Source: Cryomorphaceae bacterium | GTDB taxonomy: Bacteria; Bacteroidota; Bacteroidia; Flavobacteriales; Schleiferiaceae | Assembly (NCBI GenBank): GCA_024639785.1 | Contig: JAHEGI010000020.1 | Coordinates: 31,588-95,587, forward strand | Length of the DNA: 64,000 nucleotides | Reading direction: 5' to 3' | Part shown: positions 1 to 8,972 of the stretch, piece after piece | Numbering within the stretch: position 1 is the stretch's first letter | How the letters are laid out: the number at the start of each line of letters is the position of its first letter | Position numbers and translations under genes: made by a program | Notes under the pieces: generated by a model | Database searches by the model: none | What the model saw: the letters and a program-made list of their open reading frames with translations, nothing else | Told to the model about the DNA's origin: nothing

Positions 1-21
1 GCTGGGGCAAATAAGAAGAAA

Positions 22-39
22 GGGTTTCCTGCTGAACCC
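22..39 (-). terminator. Possible weak terminator after the PiT gene
   Basis: A five-base inverted repeat (gggtt at 22-26, aaccc at 35-39) lies just past the stop codon of the phosphate transporter. Read on the minus strand it is followed by a pyrimidine-rich run (ctttcttctta). The stem is short, so this is only a candidate. Confidence 0.3.
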
Positions 40-48
40 CCTAAAGTC

Positions 49-2259
49 TTACCCGAAGTACACTTTATGCACTCGGTACGCCAGCGCTGCGATATCGCGT
101 AATTCCAAAAGAAGCTTCGTTTGAAGATGGGTTTGACGTGTAGTCAACTCCCCTTGGCGGTAGCGTTGCACGTCCAATTCTAACGCCCGATTGATGTCCA
201 TCACGATGCGGCGCTTTGCATTGAGTAAGTCCGCATGCGCCTCCGCCTTGCCCGTTTCAAGCGCCGTCACGATGCGATACATGTAGGGATTGAACAACGC
301 GAGCAAGTCAGCGTAAGCCAATAGGAATTGACCATGTGGCTCCTTGTGAAAATTTGCGAGATGAGCATATTGCTCTTCCACCATAATTCGGGCACTCTGA
401 CTCAAATCACAGATATAGTCGAAGGCCATCAAATGCACCGCAGCCTGACTTCCCTCATCGAGTTTCAGTTCCTTGAGCACGCGCGTCATCTTCAATTCCA
501 AATTGCGTTGGCGCTTGACCACCGCTTCAATCTCTTTATTCAAACGCACCGAACTACGCTTTTGCTTGGCCACTAAGGCTTCACCGGCCATGGCAACAAT
601 GTTTGCCGAGCGGCGAATGTCTGCAGCCATCAAGTTTCGGCTCATGCTGACGGGATCATCACTCAAGGATAGATTGTATACCTCGTCATCAACGAGGTTT
701 TCGGACTTCATCTTCTTGGCAAAGCCCATGTTGCTGCGAACAATCTGGCCAATCGCAAAGACGGTGAGGATCAATGCCGCGATGAACTCCCCATAGTGTA
801 AGAAGGCCGCAAAGAGTGCGGCAGCAAGGAATGCCACGGCGGCCGTCAAGAGCCACCCACCAATGACGTTGAGTACTCCGGCTACGCGATAAACGGCGCT
901 TTCACGACCCCAAGCACGGTCCGCGAGCGAAGATCCCATTCCTACCATGAAAACCACATAGGTCGTAGACAGCGGAAGGCCCAAGCTTGTGGCATAGGCG
1001 ATGAGGGAACTAGCGACCATTAGGTCGACCGCAGCGCGCACTAAATCAAAGGCCGGAGCGTCTTTCGATTTGGATTCGGGCAGGGTCTGAAAGCGTACAT
1101 CCGTCCACGTTTGGAAACGCGCTGAGCTCACTGTGGCCAGCCCTTGACTCAAGCCTCCGGCTGCAGACACGAGGAGGCGAGAAAGCGTGTTGGGCTTGAA
1201 TTTTTCTGAACCTTCTCCTTGACGTGACAAACCAATTTGCGTGGCCGACACTTTGCGGGCCTTGGCGCTCGTCCACAGCGTGACAATCATAATCAGGCCC
1301 GCCAACACCAACAATAAGGTCGGCGTACCCACTTCTTTGGCCATACTATCCATGATCAACTCATGTGCATCCACCCCTGCAACCGCGAACATGCCATAGG
1401 CTTGATACGCCGCAACCGCCACACCGATAAAATTGACCAGATCATTCCCGGCAAAGGCCATCGCTAAGGAGAAGGTACCGAGCAAAACTACATAGCGAAG
1501 TGGGTTGACTTTGGCGAGGGTAATCATCCCTTGGGCAATCGCTGTGAATAGGAGGAAGAGCCCACCTAGAATTGCATTCTGGTGCTCTAGGAGTAGGTGC
1601 ACCGTGTCCTTGGTCAAGAAGGAAGAGCCTTTCAGGCCTTTAAAAATCAAAAAGTTGATAATCAAGGTTGAGGCAATTCCACTGAAGATTCCTCCCCATT
1701 TGGACAGGCTCTCTTCCAACTTATAGGTAAAAGCAAGACGGGCAATCCACTGAATACTTATTCCTGCAACAAAGGCAATGCCCACGGAGGAAAAGATTCC
1801 CTGTACAATGTCTATCGTTGTATCCACATTGATGTACTCCGAGAAGGCAAAGGGATCTAACCCAGAATCAATGGCCGTGAGAAAGCCAATGGATGCACCA
1901 GCTCCAAAAAGAGTGAATACTAAGGAAACGGTCGTTGACGTGGGAAACCCGAGTGTATTGTAGATATCCAACAAGATCACATTCGTCAACATGACGGCGA
2001 CGAAGATGAACATCAACGCATGAAAGCTGAAATAGCCTGGATTGAAGACGGATTTTCGAGCGACTTCCATCATGCCACTGGAGAACGTTGTGCCTAAAAG
2101 AACCCCTAAACTCGCGACAATGAGTATGGTTTTCATGCTTGCCACCTTGGAACCTAGGGAGGAATTTAAAAAGTTCACCGCGTCATTACTAACGCCAACG
2201 ATTAATCCCAATGCGCTCAAGGAGAATAAGAGCACTACGAGGAGCAAGTATGAATCCAT
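49..2259 (-). CDS. PiT-family inorganic phosphate transporter with C-terminal PhoU-like domain
   Basis: Probable inner-membrane phosphate:cation symporter of 736 residues. The two PiT signature repeats are recognisable as GVSNDAVNF (about residues 22-30) and AGNDLVNF (about 269-276), each inside a group of hydrophobic helices separated by a soluble loop (about 335-400). From about residue 530 the protein is soluble, helical and charged, resembling a PhoU/DUF47-like domain; bacteria often encode this as a separate regulatory protein, and long PiT proteins of this form occur in Bacteroidota. The gene is transcribed divergently from the DUF255 gene. A TACTTTTG element ends five bases before the ATG, which suggests a leaderless transcript. 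Transporter family is certain from the motifs; the regulatory role of the tail is inferred. Confidence 0.93.
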   Translation of the reverse strand: MDSYLLLVVLLFSLSALGLIVGVSNDAVNFLNSSLGSKVASMKTILIVASLGVLLGTTFSSGMMEVARKSVFNPGYFSFHALMFIFVAVMLTNVILLDIYNTLGFPTSTTVSLVFTLFGAGASIGFLTAIDSGLDPFAFSEYINVDTTIDIVQGIFSSVGIAFVAGISIQWIARLAFTYKLEESLSKWGGIFSGIASTLIINFLIFKGLKGSSFLTKDTVHLLLEHQNAILGGLFLLFTAIAQGMITLAKVNPLRYVVLLGTFSLAMAFAGNDLVNFIGVAVAAYQAYGMFAVAGVDAHELIMDSMAKEVGTPTLLLVLAGLIMIVTLWTSAKARKVSATQIGLSRQGEGSEKFKPNTLSRLLVSAAGGLSQGLATVSSARFQTWTDVRFQTLPESKSKDAPAFDLVRAAVDLMVASSLIAYATSLGLPLSTTYVVFMVGMGSSLADRAWGRESAVYRVAGVLNVIGGWLLTAAVAFLAAALFAAFLHYGEFIAALILTVFAIGQIVRSNMGFAKKMKSENLVDDEVYNLSLSDDPVSMSRNLMAADIRRSANIVAMAGEALVAKQKRSSVRLNKEIEAVVKRQRNLELKMTRVLKELKLDEGSQAAVHLMAFDYICDLSQSARIMVEEQYAHLANFHKEPHGQFLLAYADLLALFNPYMYRIVTALETGKAEAHADLLNAKRRIVMDINRALELDVQRYRQGELTTRQTHLQTKLLLELRDIAALAYRVHKVYFG

Positions 2260-2264
2260 GAGCG

Positions 2265-2272
2265 CAAAAGTA
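2265..2272 (-). promoter_or_regulatory. -7 promoter element for the PiT gene
   Basis: On the minus strand this reads TACTTTTG, an exact match to the Bacteroidota -7 consensus TAnnTTTG. It ends five bases before the ATG. No clear TTG is seen at the expected -33 spacing, so support rests on the -7 match and its position. Confidence 0.55.
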
Positions 2273-2331
2273 CCGCTTATGTCAGTCCACGAGTTAATTC
2301 CATGTTATTTTTCCATCCTGCTCGGACGGCG

Positions 2332-2339
2332 TATCCTTG
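2332..2339 (+). promoter_or_regulatory. -7-like element before the DUF255 gene
   Basis: TATCCTTG matches TAnnTTTG at all but one base and ends four bases before the GTG codon at 2344. The same short spacing is seen at several other genes of this window, which supports both the promoter and the GTG start. Confidence 0.4.
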
Positions 2340-2343
2340 TGTC

Positions 2344-4245
2344 GTGAACAACCTGGCTCAAAGTGATAGCGCTTACTTACAGCAGCATGCAAACAATCCG
2401 GTAGATTGGTGGCCATGGAATGCCGAGTCCTTGGAGGCCGCCGCCGCCCAAGGCCAATGGCTATTGGTCAGTATTGGCTATTCGGCTTGCCATTGGTGCC
2501 ACGTCATGGAACGTGAAATTTTTGAGGATGCCGACTGTGCTTCCTACATGAATGCGCACTTTCGGAATATCAAAGTGGACCGGGAAGAGCGACCGGATAT
2601 CGACCAAGCTTATATGGATGCGGCGCTGGCTCTATCTGGTCAAGGTGGTTGGCCATTGAATGTGGTTTGTTTGCCCGATGGACGTCCTATTTGGGCCTCC
2701 ACCTATCTACCAAAGGAGCGATGGCTGGCCGCCTTGGAACGATTAGTCGGGATTCGTGAGGAACACGCGGATTTGCCCGGACCCTATGCACAACGACTCG
2801 TGGATGCGTTAGAGGCCTCCCTACTGCCAAGCTCTCAGATACTCCCTCTTCCACAATCGCTGGACGAGCTTCCCGCGTGGGATAGTGCTTGGGACCCTGA
2901 CCATGGGGGCTTCCGTGGAGCGCCGAAGTTTCCATTGCCCGCGTTGTGGACGGAAGTAGCTCGACTCCCACGTGCGGGGAAGGACGGTCCTGATCATAGC
3001 TTGATGACTTTGCGTAGTATTCTTCGCTCAGGGAGCTATGATGCGCTACGCGGAGGACTCTTCCGCTATAGCACGGATCCCGTTTGGCAGGTTCCCCACT
3101 TTGAAAAAATGGCCTATGACAATGGGCTATGGATGCGTTGGGCCGCTGCTGCCTATGCGCGAAAGTCCGAACCCCTCTTTGCCGAAGCATTTAAGTCCAC
3201 GGCCGAATGGCTCTTCAGAGAAATGCGTCTCCCCAGCGGCCTTTTTGCGGCCTCCCTCGATGCAGATTATGCCGGACAGGAAGGTCGATCCTACACATGG
3301 ACCGAATCGGAACTTGAATCTTCGCTGGACGCCGATTGCGCCGCACGCGCCATTCAATTATTCAAGGCACAAGGCCCTGCCTGGGAAAATCAATGGATTC
3401 TGCATCGGCACCCGCAAGAAAATGATCTGAAGGTGCATCAAGCTTGGGAAGATCTCATGGTGGATTTGCGGCCACATGCGCTTCAACGATCCCTCCCCTT
3501 TCGAGATGACAAGTCTGTCCATGCATGGAACGCTTATATCGTGGTAGGCCTGGCAGAAGGCGCTCTGCATTTTCCCCCATGGAAAGCGCGTGCGGTCGAG
3601 TCGGCCAAGGCGCATTGGGAAGCTTTTGGTGCGGACCACGGGACGATAGGTCATGTTGTCTACCCTGGAAAAACAACACAGGGTCGAGCCTTTTTGGACG
3701 ACTTAGCCGCCACCATGGCCTGTTGTATCGCGATGGCTCAACTTACCTTGGACCCGCTGTGGGTAGATCGGTGTGATGCCCTGATACAGCAGGCAAATTC
3801 AGGCCATTGGGATGGTCAAGCCTATACCTTTTCGCACCGAGATCAAGCGGAACCTGCGTTTATGAATCACTACGATTGGGAGGACGATGTCCTGCCCAGC
3901 GCACAAGCGGGCATAGCGAGAACATTGATATACCTAGGCCATCTGCGCCAACGATCAGATTATCTCCAACGGGCCAGGCATTTGATTGTTGCCGCGAATC
4001 TGAGTGAACGCGAAGTCCGGCAGTCATTGTCGTGGTGGAGTTTGATTCCTTGGGTTCAAGACCATGTGGAGCATCTAATCATAAAGCCGAAAGCCCATTT
4101 GATGCACGCCCTCCCTGCACATTTTTGGCTGTGGGGGCCCGGCGAAACGGTTAAAGGTCCCTTTGGACAGCTCTGCCACATGACCGCCTGTACTTTGGCT
4201 TTTGAAACAGACACAGACCTCCATGCCTACTTCCAAAAAGACTAA
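2344..4245 (+). CDS. DUF255 thioredoxin-fold protein (YyaL / spermatogenesis-associated protein 20 family)
   Basis: About 633 residues. It begins with the family hallmark QQHANNPVDWWPW, then a thioredoxin-like domain with CHWC at about residues 49-52 followed by VMEREIFED, and a long C-terminal region typical of the six-hairpin glycosidase-like part of the family. The biochemical function of the family is not settled; a cytoplasmic redox role is usually assumed. I chose the GTG at 2344 because family members begin only a few residues before this motif and a -7-like element sits four bases upstream; the in-frame ATG at 2302 would add 14 residues unlike the family. It overlaps the TTG-extended frame of the next gene but not its ATG-started version by more than 23 bases. 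Confidence 0.88.
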   Translation: MNNLAQSDSAYLQQHANNPVDWWPWNAESLEAAAAQGQWLLVSIGYSACHWCHVMEREIFEDADCASYMNAHFRNIKVDREERPDIDQAYMDAALALSGQGGWPLNVVCLPDGRPIWASTYLPKERWLAALERLVGIREEHADLPGPYAQRLVDALEASLLPSSQILPLPQSLDELPAWDSAWDPDHGGFRGAPKFPLPALWTEVARLPRAGKDGPDHSLMTLRSILRSGSYDALRGGLFRYSTDPVWQVPHFEKMAYDNGLWMRWAAAAYARKSEPLFAEAFKSTAEWLFREMRLPSGLFAASLDADYAGQEGRSYTWTESELESSLDADCAARAIQLFKAQGPAWENQWILHRHPQENDLKVHQAWEDLMVDLRPHALQRSLPFRDDKSVHAWNAYIVVGLAEGALHFPPWKARAVESAKAHWEAFGADHGTIGHVVYPGKTTQGRAFLDDLAATMACCIAMAQLTLDPLWVDRCDALIQQANSGHWDGQAYTFSHRDQAEPAFMNHYDWEDDVLPSAQAGIARTLIYLGHLRQRSDYLQRARHLIVAANLSEREVRQSLSWWSLIPWVQDHVEHLIIKPKAHLMHALPAHFWLWGPGETVKGPFGQLCHMTACTLAFETDTDLHAYFQKD

Positions 4246-4819
4246 ATGCGCGTGGTGCTTGACCGCCCCTGATTACGAAGCCTACCATGATGCGCATTGG
4301 GGACGTCCCATCTATGATGACCGTCAAATGTTCCAGTTCCTTCTCCTTGAGACTTTTCAGGCGGGCCTCAATTGGCTCATGGTGTGGCGTAAACGCGAGG
4401 CCTTTGCGCTCGCATTTCATCAATTTGACCCCCATCGTATAGCTCAAATGACGGAAGCAGATGTCGAGCGGCTCGCCATGGATCCAGGGATTATTCGAAA
4501 TCGCGCGAAAATTCGCGCGGCCATTAAGAATGCTCAAGCTACACTTGCCCTTCAAGAAGAAGGCATAGGATTGGCTGCGTACTTCTGGTCATGGACGAAG
4601 GGACAAGTTCAGGAGCGCCCAAATGGACAACCTGTGCCATCTAAGAGTGCATTAAGCGATCAGATTTCGGCGGATTTGAAAAAGAGGGGGTTTTCCTTTG
4701 TAGGGAGCACCGTGATTTATGCCCATTTACAAGCCAGTGGGCTCATCAATGACCATGATTCAGACTGCTTTAGAGCTTCGGAAGTCCGAGCCTTGGCACA
4801 CCCGCCCGAAAAGCCTTGA
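4223..4819 (+). CDS. tag: DNA-3-methyladenine glycosylase I
   Basis: Removes 3-methyladenine from alkylated DNA, the first step of base-excision repair in the cytoplasm. The 198-residue protein has the Tag-family N-terminus with CAWC, AYHDAHWGRP and the helix LETFQAGLNWLMVWRKRE, which carries the family's catalytic glutamate region, and a C-terminal GLINDHDSDC resembling the zinc-binding end of Tag. The ATG at 4223 lies inside the 3' end of the DUF255 gene (23-base overlap), so the two are probably co-transcribed; an upstream in-frame TTG (4202) is less likely. Its own 3' end overlaps the convergent tsaB gene by 50 bases. Confidence 0.93.
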   Translation: MPTSKKTKCAWCLTAPDYEAYHDAHWGRPIYDDRQMFQFLLLETFQAGLNWLMVWRKREAFALAFHQFDPHRIAQMTEADVERLAMDPGIIRNRAKIRAAIKNAQATLALQEEGIGLAAYFWSWTKGQVQERPNGQPVPSKSALSDQISADLKKRGFSFVGSTVIYAHLQASGLINDHDSDCFRASEVRALAHPPEKP

Positions 4820-5477
4820 GGTAATTTGGGCTAAAGGCGGCCGCGTCCACTGCTTCACCCGCATTGAAGGCAGCTAGGGCCAGCTTCGCCCCATGCCTTG
4901 CGGAGGCATAGGGAATACCTAAGTCCTGAAGTCCGGGAAATCCTGGGATGGCCTTGGCCACACCATCCCCCACTCCATAGACCGTATGTTGGTTCGGCAA
5001 TCCAGCAGGAATGGGCTCCTCCTCTAGGAGCTGGGGCGCATCATCACTTAAGCGCTGGCCATTCCCATCAAAGAGCGCGCTGTATACTTCCATGCGTCGG
5101 GCATCCATGGCGGCCCAAAAAGTAGCCTCCGAAGCGAATTCCCCTCGTGCCTCCATCCCTGCATGGGATAGCGCTTGCAGCGATGAGTACGCAATGAGCG
5201 GGAGATCATAGGGAGCCACTAAGCCCTTCGCAGAGGCGGCGCCAATGCGCAAACCGGTGTAGGATCCTGGGCCTGCAGATAGGGCTATGGCATCAAAGCT
5301 AGATACCGCATATCCCGTTTCTTGAATCAACCGCTGCAGATAGACATGCAGGACTTCAGCATGTTGAAATCCATTCGGATCGACCGATCCAACTTCATAC
5401 ACCAACTGGTCGCCCTCCATGAGCGCAACATCACAGCGGCGTGAGGCCGTTTCTAGTAAGAGGATTCGCGCCGACAT
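4770..5477 (-). CDS. tsaB: tRNA threonylcarbamoyladenosine biosynthesis protein TsaB
   Basis: Partner of TsaD and TsaE in making the t6A modification at position 37 of ANN-decoding tRNAs. The 235-residue protein has the ASKHA-fold N-terminus (ILLLETASRRCDVAL), the conserved HAEVLH segment and the SAGPGSYTGLRIG signature. It lacks the metal-binding histidines of TsaD, as expected for TsaB. It starts nine bases after the stop of the adaptor gene, so it is probably the last gene of the TolC-adaptor transcription unit. Its 3' end overlaps tag tail to tail. Confidence 0.93.
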   Translation of the reverse strand: MSARILLLETASRRCDVALMEGDQLVYEVGSVDPNGFQHAEVLHVYLQRLIQETGYAVSSFDAIALSAGPGSYTGLRIGAASAKGLVAPYDLPLIAYSSLQALSHAGMEARGEFASEATFWAAMDARRMEVYSALFDGNGQRLSDDAPQLLEEEPIPAGLPNQHTVYGVGDGVAKAIPGFPGLQDLGIPYASARHGAKLALAAFNAGEAVDAAAFSPNYLKAFRAGVPRLGLPKL

Positions 5478-5486
5478 GGCCGCAAG

Positions 5487-6704
5487 TTACTTCTTGATCG
5501 TAACCTTATCGCCGTCTTCAAGTTTGCGACTCACGGCATCAAATGGACCGCGGACTACCTTGACATCACTGAGGGCATCCAAACTTGTACCGATATCAAT
5601 AAACTGCTCATCTTGAATGCCTGTGCTCACCTGATATTGACGCACGAGGTCACCTTCCACAACGAAGACCACTTCATTCATCTTTTTCTGGACAGAATCC
5701 TCGCGCGTTGTGACCGCTTCTATAGGCAAACAGCGTGCATTGGCTGATTTTTTGGTGCGGATATCGACCGTGGCTGTCATGCCGGAACGCAAAGGCTGGG
5801 CGCGACTTTCCGTTACCAGGTCGGCATAGCTTGCTGGCAGAATTCGTACCTCTACTTCAAAATTCGTCACTTGATTAGCGCTGAGCTGTTGGCCCTTTGC
5901 TGCATTGCTGATTTCTGTCACGATCGCCTTGAAGTCATGCCCCAAAAAGGCATCCACACGCACGATCGCCGTATCTCCCATATGGACTCGAACGATGTCA
6001 TTTTCATTCACATCCACTACAACCTCCATGGTTTCCAGCTGCGAAACTCGCATCATCTCGGTGCCAGCCATTTGAGCTGTACCTACCACGCGTTCGCCCA
6101 CTTCGACATTCAGGCCTGTGACCGTGCCATCCATAGGAGCCGTAATGACTGTACGCTTCAGGTTGTCCTTCGCTTCCTTCACCGAATTGAAGGCCGATTG
6201 CAATTGATATTCCGCCGATTCCACCGCGAGTTCAGCCACCGCGTACATGCGTTCCGCCGCATCCCATTCAGCTTGAGAAATCACATTCTGATTCTTCAAC
6301 GTCATGTTGCGCTTGTACGTCTGCGTGGCTTCTAAAAATTGCGCTTGCGCTTGCGCCTTTCCAGAACGTGCCATATTGAGGGACGCCTCGGCCCGGCCAA
6401 GCATGGATTGATAAATGTCCGGGTTGATTTTTGCTAGAAGTTGGCCTTTTCTGACTTGTTGACCTTCAACCACGGGCAAAGCAATGATTTCACCACTGAC
6501 TTCCGGTGAAATTTTGACATCAACTGCTGGCTGAATTTTGCCTGAGGCATTCACCGTTTCCACGATAGTATGCAAGCTTACTTCGGTCAATTCCACTTCC
6601 AAAACATCGCCGGTAGCGCCCCACCATCCCTGTTTCTTGCCGATGACACCCACGGTGCCCAAAACCGCCACGAAGGCGACTAAAATCCATAAACGTTTGT
6701 TCAT
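5487..6704 (-). CDS. Efflux periplasmic adaptor subunit (MacA/HlyD family)
   Basis: Membrane-fusion protein of 405 residues linking an inner-membrane pump to an outer-membrane channel. It has one N-terminal transmembrane anchor (about residues 5-22), a biotinyl-lipoyl-like half motif (GEIIALPVVEGQQVRKGQLLA), an alpha-hairpin with long heptad-rich helices (about 100-175), the second half motif (APMDGTVTGLNVEVGERV) and beta-barrel and membrane-proximal domains. The ATG overlaps the stop of the TolC-like gene by four bases (ATGA), so the two are translationally coupled. No ABC or RND pump gene follows; tsaB does. The subfamily looks closest to MacA, which pairs with ABC permeases, but that is inferred. 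Confidence 0.9.
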   Translation of the reverse strand: MNKRLWILVAFVAVLGTVGVIGKKQGWWGATGDVLEVELTEVSLHTIVETVNASGKIQPAVDVKISPEVSGEIIALPVVEGQQVRKGQLLAKINPDIYQSMLGRAEASLNMARSGKAQAQAQFLEATQTYKRNMTLKNQNVISQAEWDAAERMYAVAELAVESAEYQLQSAFNSVKEAKDNLKRTVITAPMDGTVTGLNVEVGERVVGTAQMAGTEMMRVSQLETMEVVVDVNENDIVRVHMGDTAIVRVDAFLGHDFKAIVTEISNAAKGQQLSANQVTNFEVEVRILPASYADLVTESRAQPLRSGMTATVDIRTKKSANARCLPIEAVTTREDSVQKKMNEVVFVVEGDLVRQYQVSTGIQDEQFIDIGTSLDALSDVKVVRGPFDAVSRKLEDGDKVTIKK

Positions 6705-8125
6705 TGTAGGGGGTTCTGAAGATAAAATTTGAGAATGTACGCCTTGAATTGGGCATCATATTTTGCTCGAAGCACATCGCTGACCGCAGCCAAGTACGTA
6801 TTCTGCACCGCATTATAATCGTACACGGTCATCATGCCCTCGGTGCGTCGAACGTTCGCATCATCCATGGCTTTCTTTGAGGCCTCTAGGGACTTTTGCG
6901 CCGCTTGATATTGTGACCAAGCCGCACTCGCATCGGCGTGAGCGCGTTGAACTGATTGTTCAAAATTATCGCGCTCCTGCTGGTACTGTAGTTGGGCATT
7001 CTCCGCATTCAATTTGCTGCGAGTAATGCCATTTTGCACTTGGAAGCCGCTGAAAATAGGAATGCTCAAATTCAACCCCACATAACGGCGTTGGTTTTCA
7101 TAAATCTGGTCACTAAAAGGCATAGACTCCGTGATTGGCAGCGAGTATTCGGTGTACACGGGCACTTGCGAACCCCCATTATCCCAATATCCGATAGGCA
7201 CGATCACCGAACTTGACCCTGTGACTTTGCGTGCCAAATCGGAGTAGCTCGTTCCCCACTGTCCATTGACTGTCAAACGCGGTAGGCGACGAGCTTGCGC
7301 CACTTTTATGCCCAAGAGCGCACTCTCCACGCGAGCCGAAGCCGCTTTGATCGCTGGTTGGTCTTCGACTGAAGCCGCATAAATCGCATCCGGACGAAGG
7401 CTAATCACCGTAGGCTGACTATTGAACTCACTGTCCTTCATGTCGACAATGGTGAATGTCCCAACCGGTTTTCCCATGGATTGCGCCAAGATGAGGTAGG
7501 ATAAGTTGGTTTGATTCTGTGCGGTCAAAAGGCGCTGTTCATCGCGGGCCAGCTGGGCATCTAACTGCAGCAATTCATTGGCCGGCGCTGCCCCCGCTTC
7601 CACAAGCTGCTTGGCACGGCGTTGCTGACCTTGAGTTACTTTCACCTGTTCCGCAGAGACTTTTTCAGCTTCTTGCGCGAGTAAAACTGCCAAATACTGT
7701 GAAGCGGTATTCAAAGCCACCGTATTGATCGCAGCGTCGTACTGGTATTGGCTCGCTAGAATATTGACCTTGGCCTGGCGCCAGGCATTGAAAGAGGCAA
7801 AGCCATCAAAAAGGGTCATGCCAAAACCTAGCCCGCCATTGGCCGTAGAAAGGTTGTTGAACCGAACCTCATTGGTAACGGGGTCAATGGTTAAACCTGA
7901 GTTCCAAGCATTGCCCGCACTCCCGGAAATCTGAGGAAGCATGGCGCCAAAAGCGGGGGCTGCATCGGAATAAGCCCCTTTAACATTGTTGGCAGATTGA
8001 CGTACCGAATAACTGTACTCAATAGCCATTTCTACGCATTCATTGAGCGACCACGTCTCCGGTGCCTCTTGGGCTTGGAGAACGAACGCGGAGAACAAGG
8101 TTAAAAAGAAAATGCGCGTTTTCAC
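6701..8125 (-). CDS. TolC-family outer membrane efflux channel protein
   Basis: About 474 residues. A signal peptide (KTRIFFLTLFSAFVLQAQ) is followed by two outer-membrane-efflux repeats rich in alternating helices with NTASQYLAV and NAENAQLQYQQERDNFEQSVQ segments, as in TolC trimers that form the exit duct across the outer membrane. I start at the GTG at 8125, directly before the signal peptide; the longer frame to 8227 adds 34 residues with no sense before the signal peptide and would overlap the upstream gene. It is coupled to the adaptor gene by an ATGA overlap. Confidence 0.9.
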   Translation of the reverse strand: MKTRIFFLTLFSAFVLQAQEAPETWSLNECVEMAIEYSYSVRQSANNVKGAYSDAAPAFGAMLPQISGSAGNAWNSGLTIDPVTNEVRFNNLSTANGGLGFGMTLFDGFASFNAWRQAKVNILASQYQYDAAINTVALNTASQYLAVLLAQEAEKVSAEQVKVTQGQQRRAKQLVEAGAAPANELLQLDAQLARDEQRLLTAQNQTNLSYLILAQSMGKPVGTFTIVDMKDSEFNSQPTVISLRPDAIYAASVEDQPAIKAASARVESALLGIKVAQARRLPRLTVNGQWGTSYSDLARKVTGSSSVIVPIGYWDNGGSQVPVYTEYSLPITESMPFSDQIYENQRRYVGLNLSIPIFSGFQVQNGITRSKLNAENAQLQYQQERDNFEQSVQRAHADASAAWSQYQAAQKSLEASKKAMDDANVRRTEGMMTVYDYNAVQNTYLAAVSDVLRAKYDAQFKAYILKFYLQNPLQ

Positions 8126-8190
8126 AGTGTATGGGTTTAGTGCTATCCGAGATCCGGCACTACAAGTTCGCAAATACCGTGCTAAAGTGC

Positions 8191-8415
8191 TCAGGCTTGC
8201 GTTTTTTGCTTTTGATGACGGTACCACATAAAGGCAACCGCACCAATCAGCAAATAAGGAAATGCCATCAAGTAGAGGATTCCTGTATTCAGGCCATCGG
8301 CAACGCCGCCGCCGCCCTCAAGGTCTGTCTGCGCCGCCGCTTTGCACATGGCACATTGAGCCCATGCCCCGGAGGAGAGGACCATCATCCATGCAAGGAG
8401 CATCCACTTTTTCAT
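8191..8415 (-). CDS. Small CxxC membrane protein at the end of the oxidase assembly cluster (unknown function)
   Basis: A 74-residue protein with an N-terminal signal peptide or helix (WMLLAWMMVLSSGAWA), a CAMCKAAA motif immediately after it, a short glycine-rich stretch and one transmembrane helix (about residues 47-66) followed by a basic tail. I recognise no named domain. The ATG overlaps the DUF420 stop by four bases, so it is the last gene of the ctaB-cox3-cox4-SCO-DUF420 unit. The exported CxxC and the context suggest a copper or thiol role in heme-copper oxidase assembly, but this is inference only. The longer frame to 8496 runs into DUF420 coding sequence and is rejected. Confidence 0.75.
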   Translation of the reverse strand: MKKWMLLAWMMVLSSGAWAQCAMCKAAAQTDLEGGGGVADGLNTGILYLMAFPYLLIGAVAFMWYRHQKQKTQA

Positions 8416-8972
8416 GCCACTGGGTAATAAGGCGCCATAAAGAGATAGACCATCACGCCAGTGATAGCCACGTACATCCAAATGGGGAAGGTCCATTTCA
8501 CCAAAGCCTTGTGCGCTGCAATTTGGTTATTCCACGCCCGATAGATCGAAAGCATAGCCAACGGAAGCACGGGGACGCTCAAAAGAATGTGACTAATCAG
8601 GATGAAGAAATACACAGGACGTATCCAGCCTTCGCCGCCAAAATGGGCATCCGGATTGGAGAGATGCGAAATCACGTAGGAGATCAAAAAGATGGCAGAA
8701 AGGGCAAAAGCGCCCACATTGGCGAGGCGGTGAAGCGCCACATTCTTCGTTTTTATCATGCCATAGGCCACTGCAAGCAACACAGCGGTAGAACCATTTA
8801 AGACGGCATGAAAGAAGGGTAAACTGCGCACGTTGGCGGAACCCCATTGTAGTTTCCATGATTCTGGAAGGAGGAATAACAAAGCCACCGCAATGGGGAC
8901 TGCAATGGACAAGGCGACAATCGCAGGGATGGCAAATCGGTCGTTAGGATGCGATTTTCCGTTGGCTTTCAT
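8412..8972 (-). CDS. DUF420 domain membrane protein, probable cytochrome oxidase assembly factor
   Basis: 186 residues with about five hydrophobic helices and conserved histidines (HAVLNG, HRLANVG, ISHLSNPDAHFGG, ISHILLSVP). DUF420 proteins are found beside heme-copper oxidase genes, and the Bacillus/Staphylococcus relative CtaM is needed for active oxidase. Its start shares one base with the SCO stop (TAATG), and it overlaps the following small CxxC gene by four bases, placing it firmly in the oxidase assembly unit. Confidence 0.87.
   Translation of the reverse strand: MKANGKSHPNDRFAIPAIVALSIAVPIAVALLFLLPESWKLQWGSANVRSLPFFHAVLNGSTAVLLAVAYGMIKTKNVALHRLANVGAFALSAIFLISYVISHLSNPDAHFGGEGWIRPVYFFILISHILLSVPVLPLAMLSIYRAWNNQIAAHKALVKWTFPIWMYVAITGVMVYLFMAPYYPVA

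Noticed and set aside
2687..3190. 167-codon minus-strand frame inside the DUF255 gene
   Set aside because: Arg/His/Pro-rich shadow of a conserved gene.
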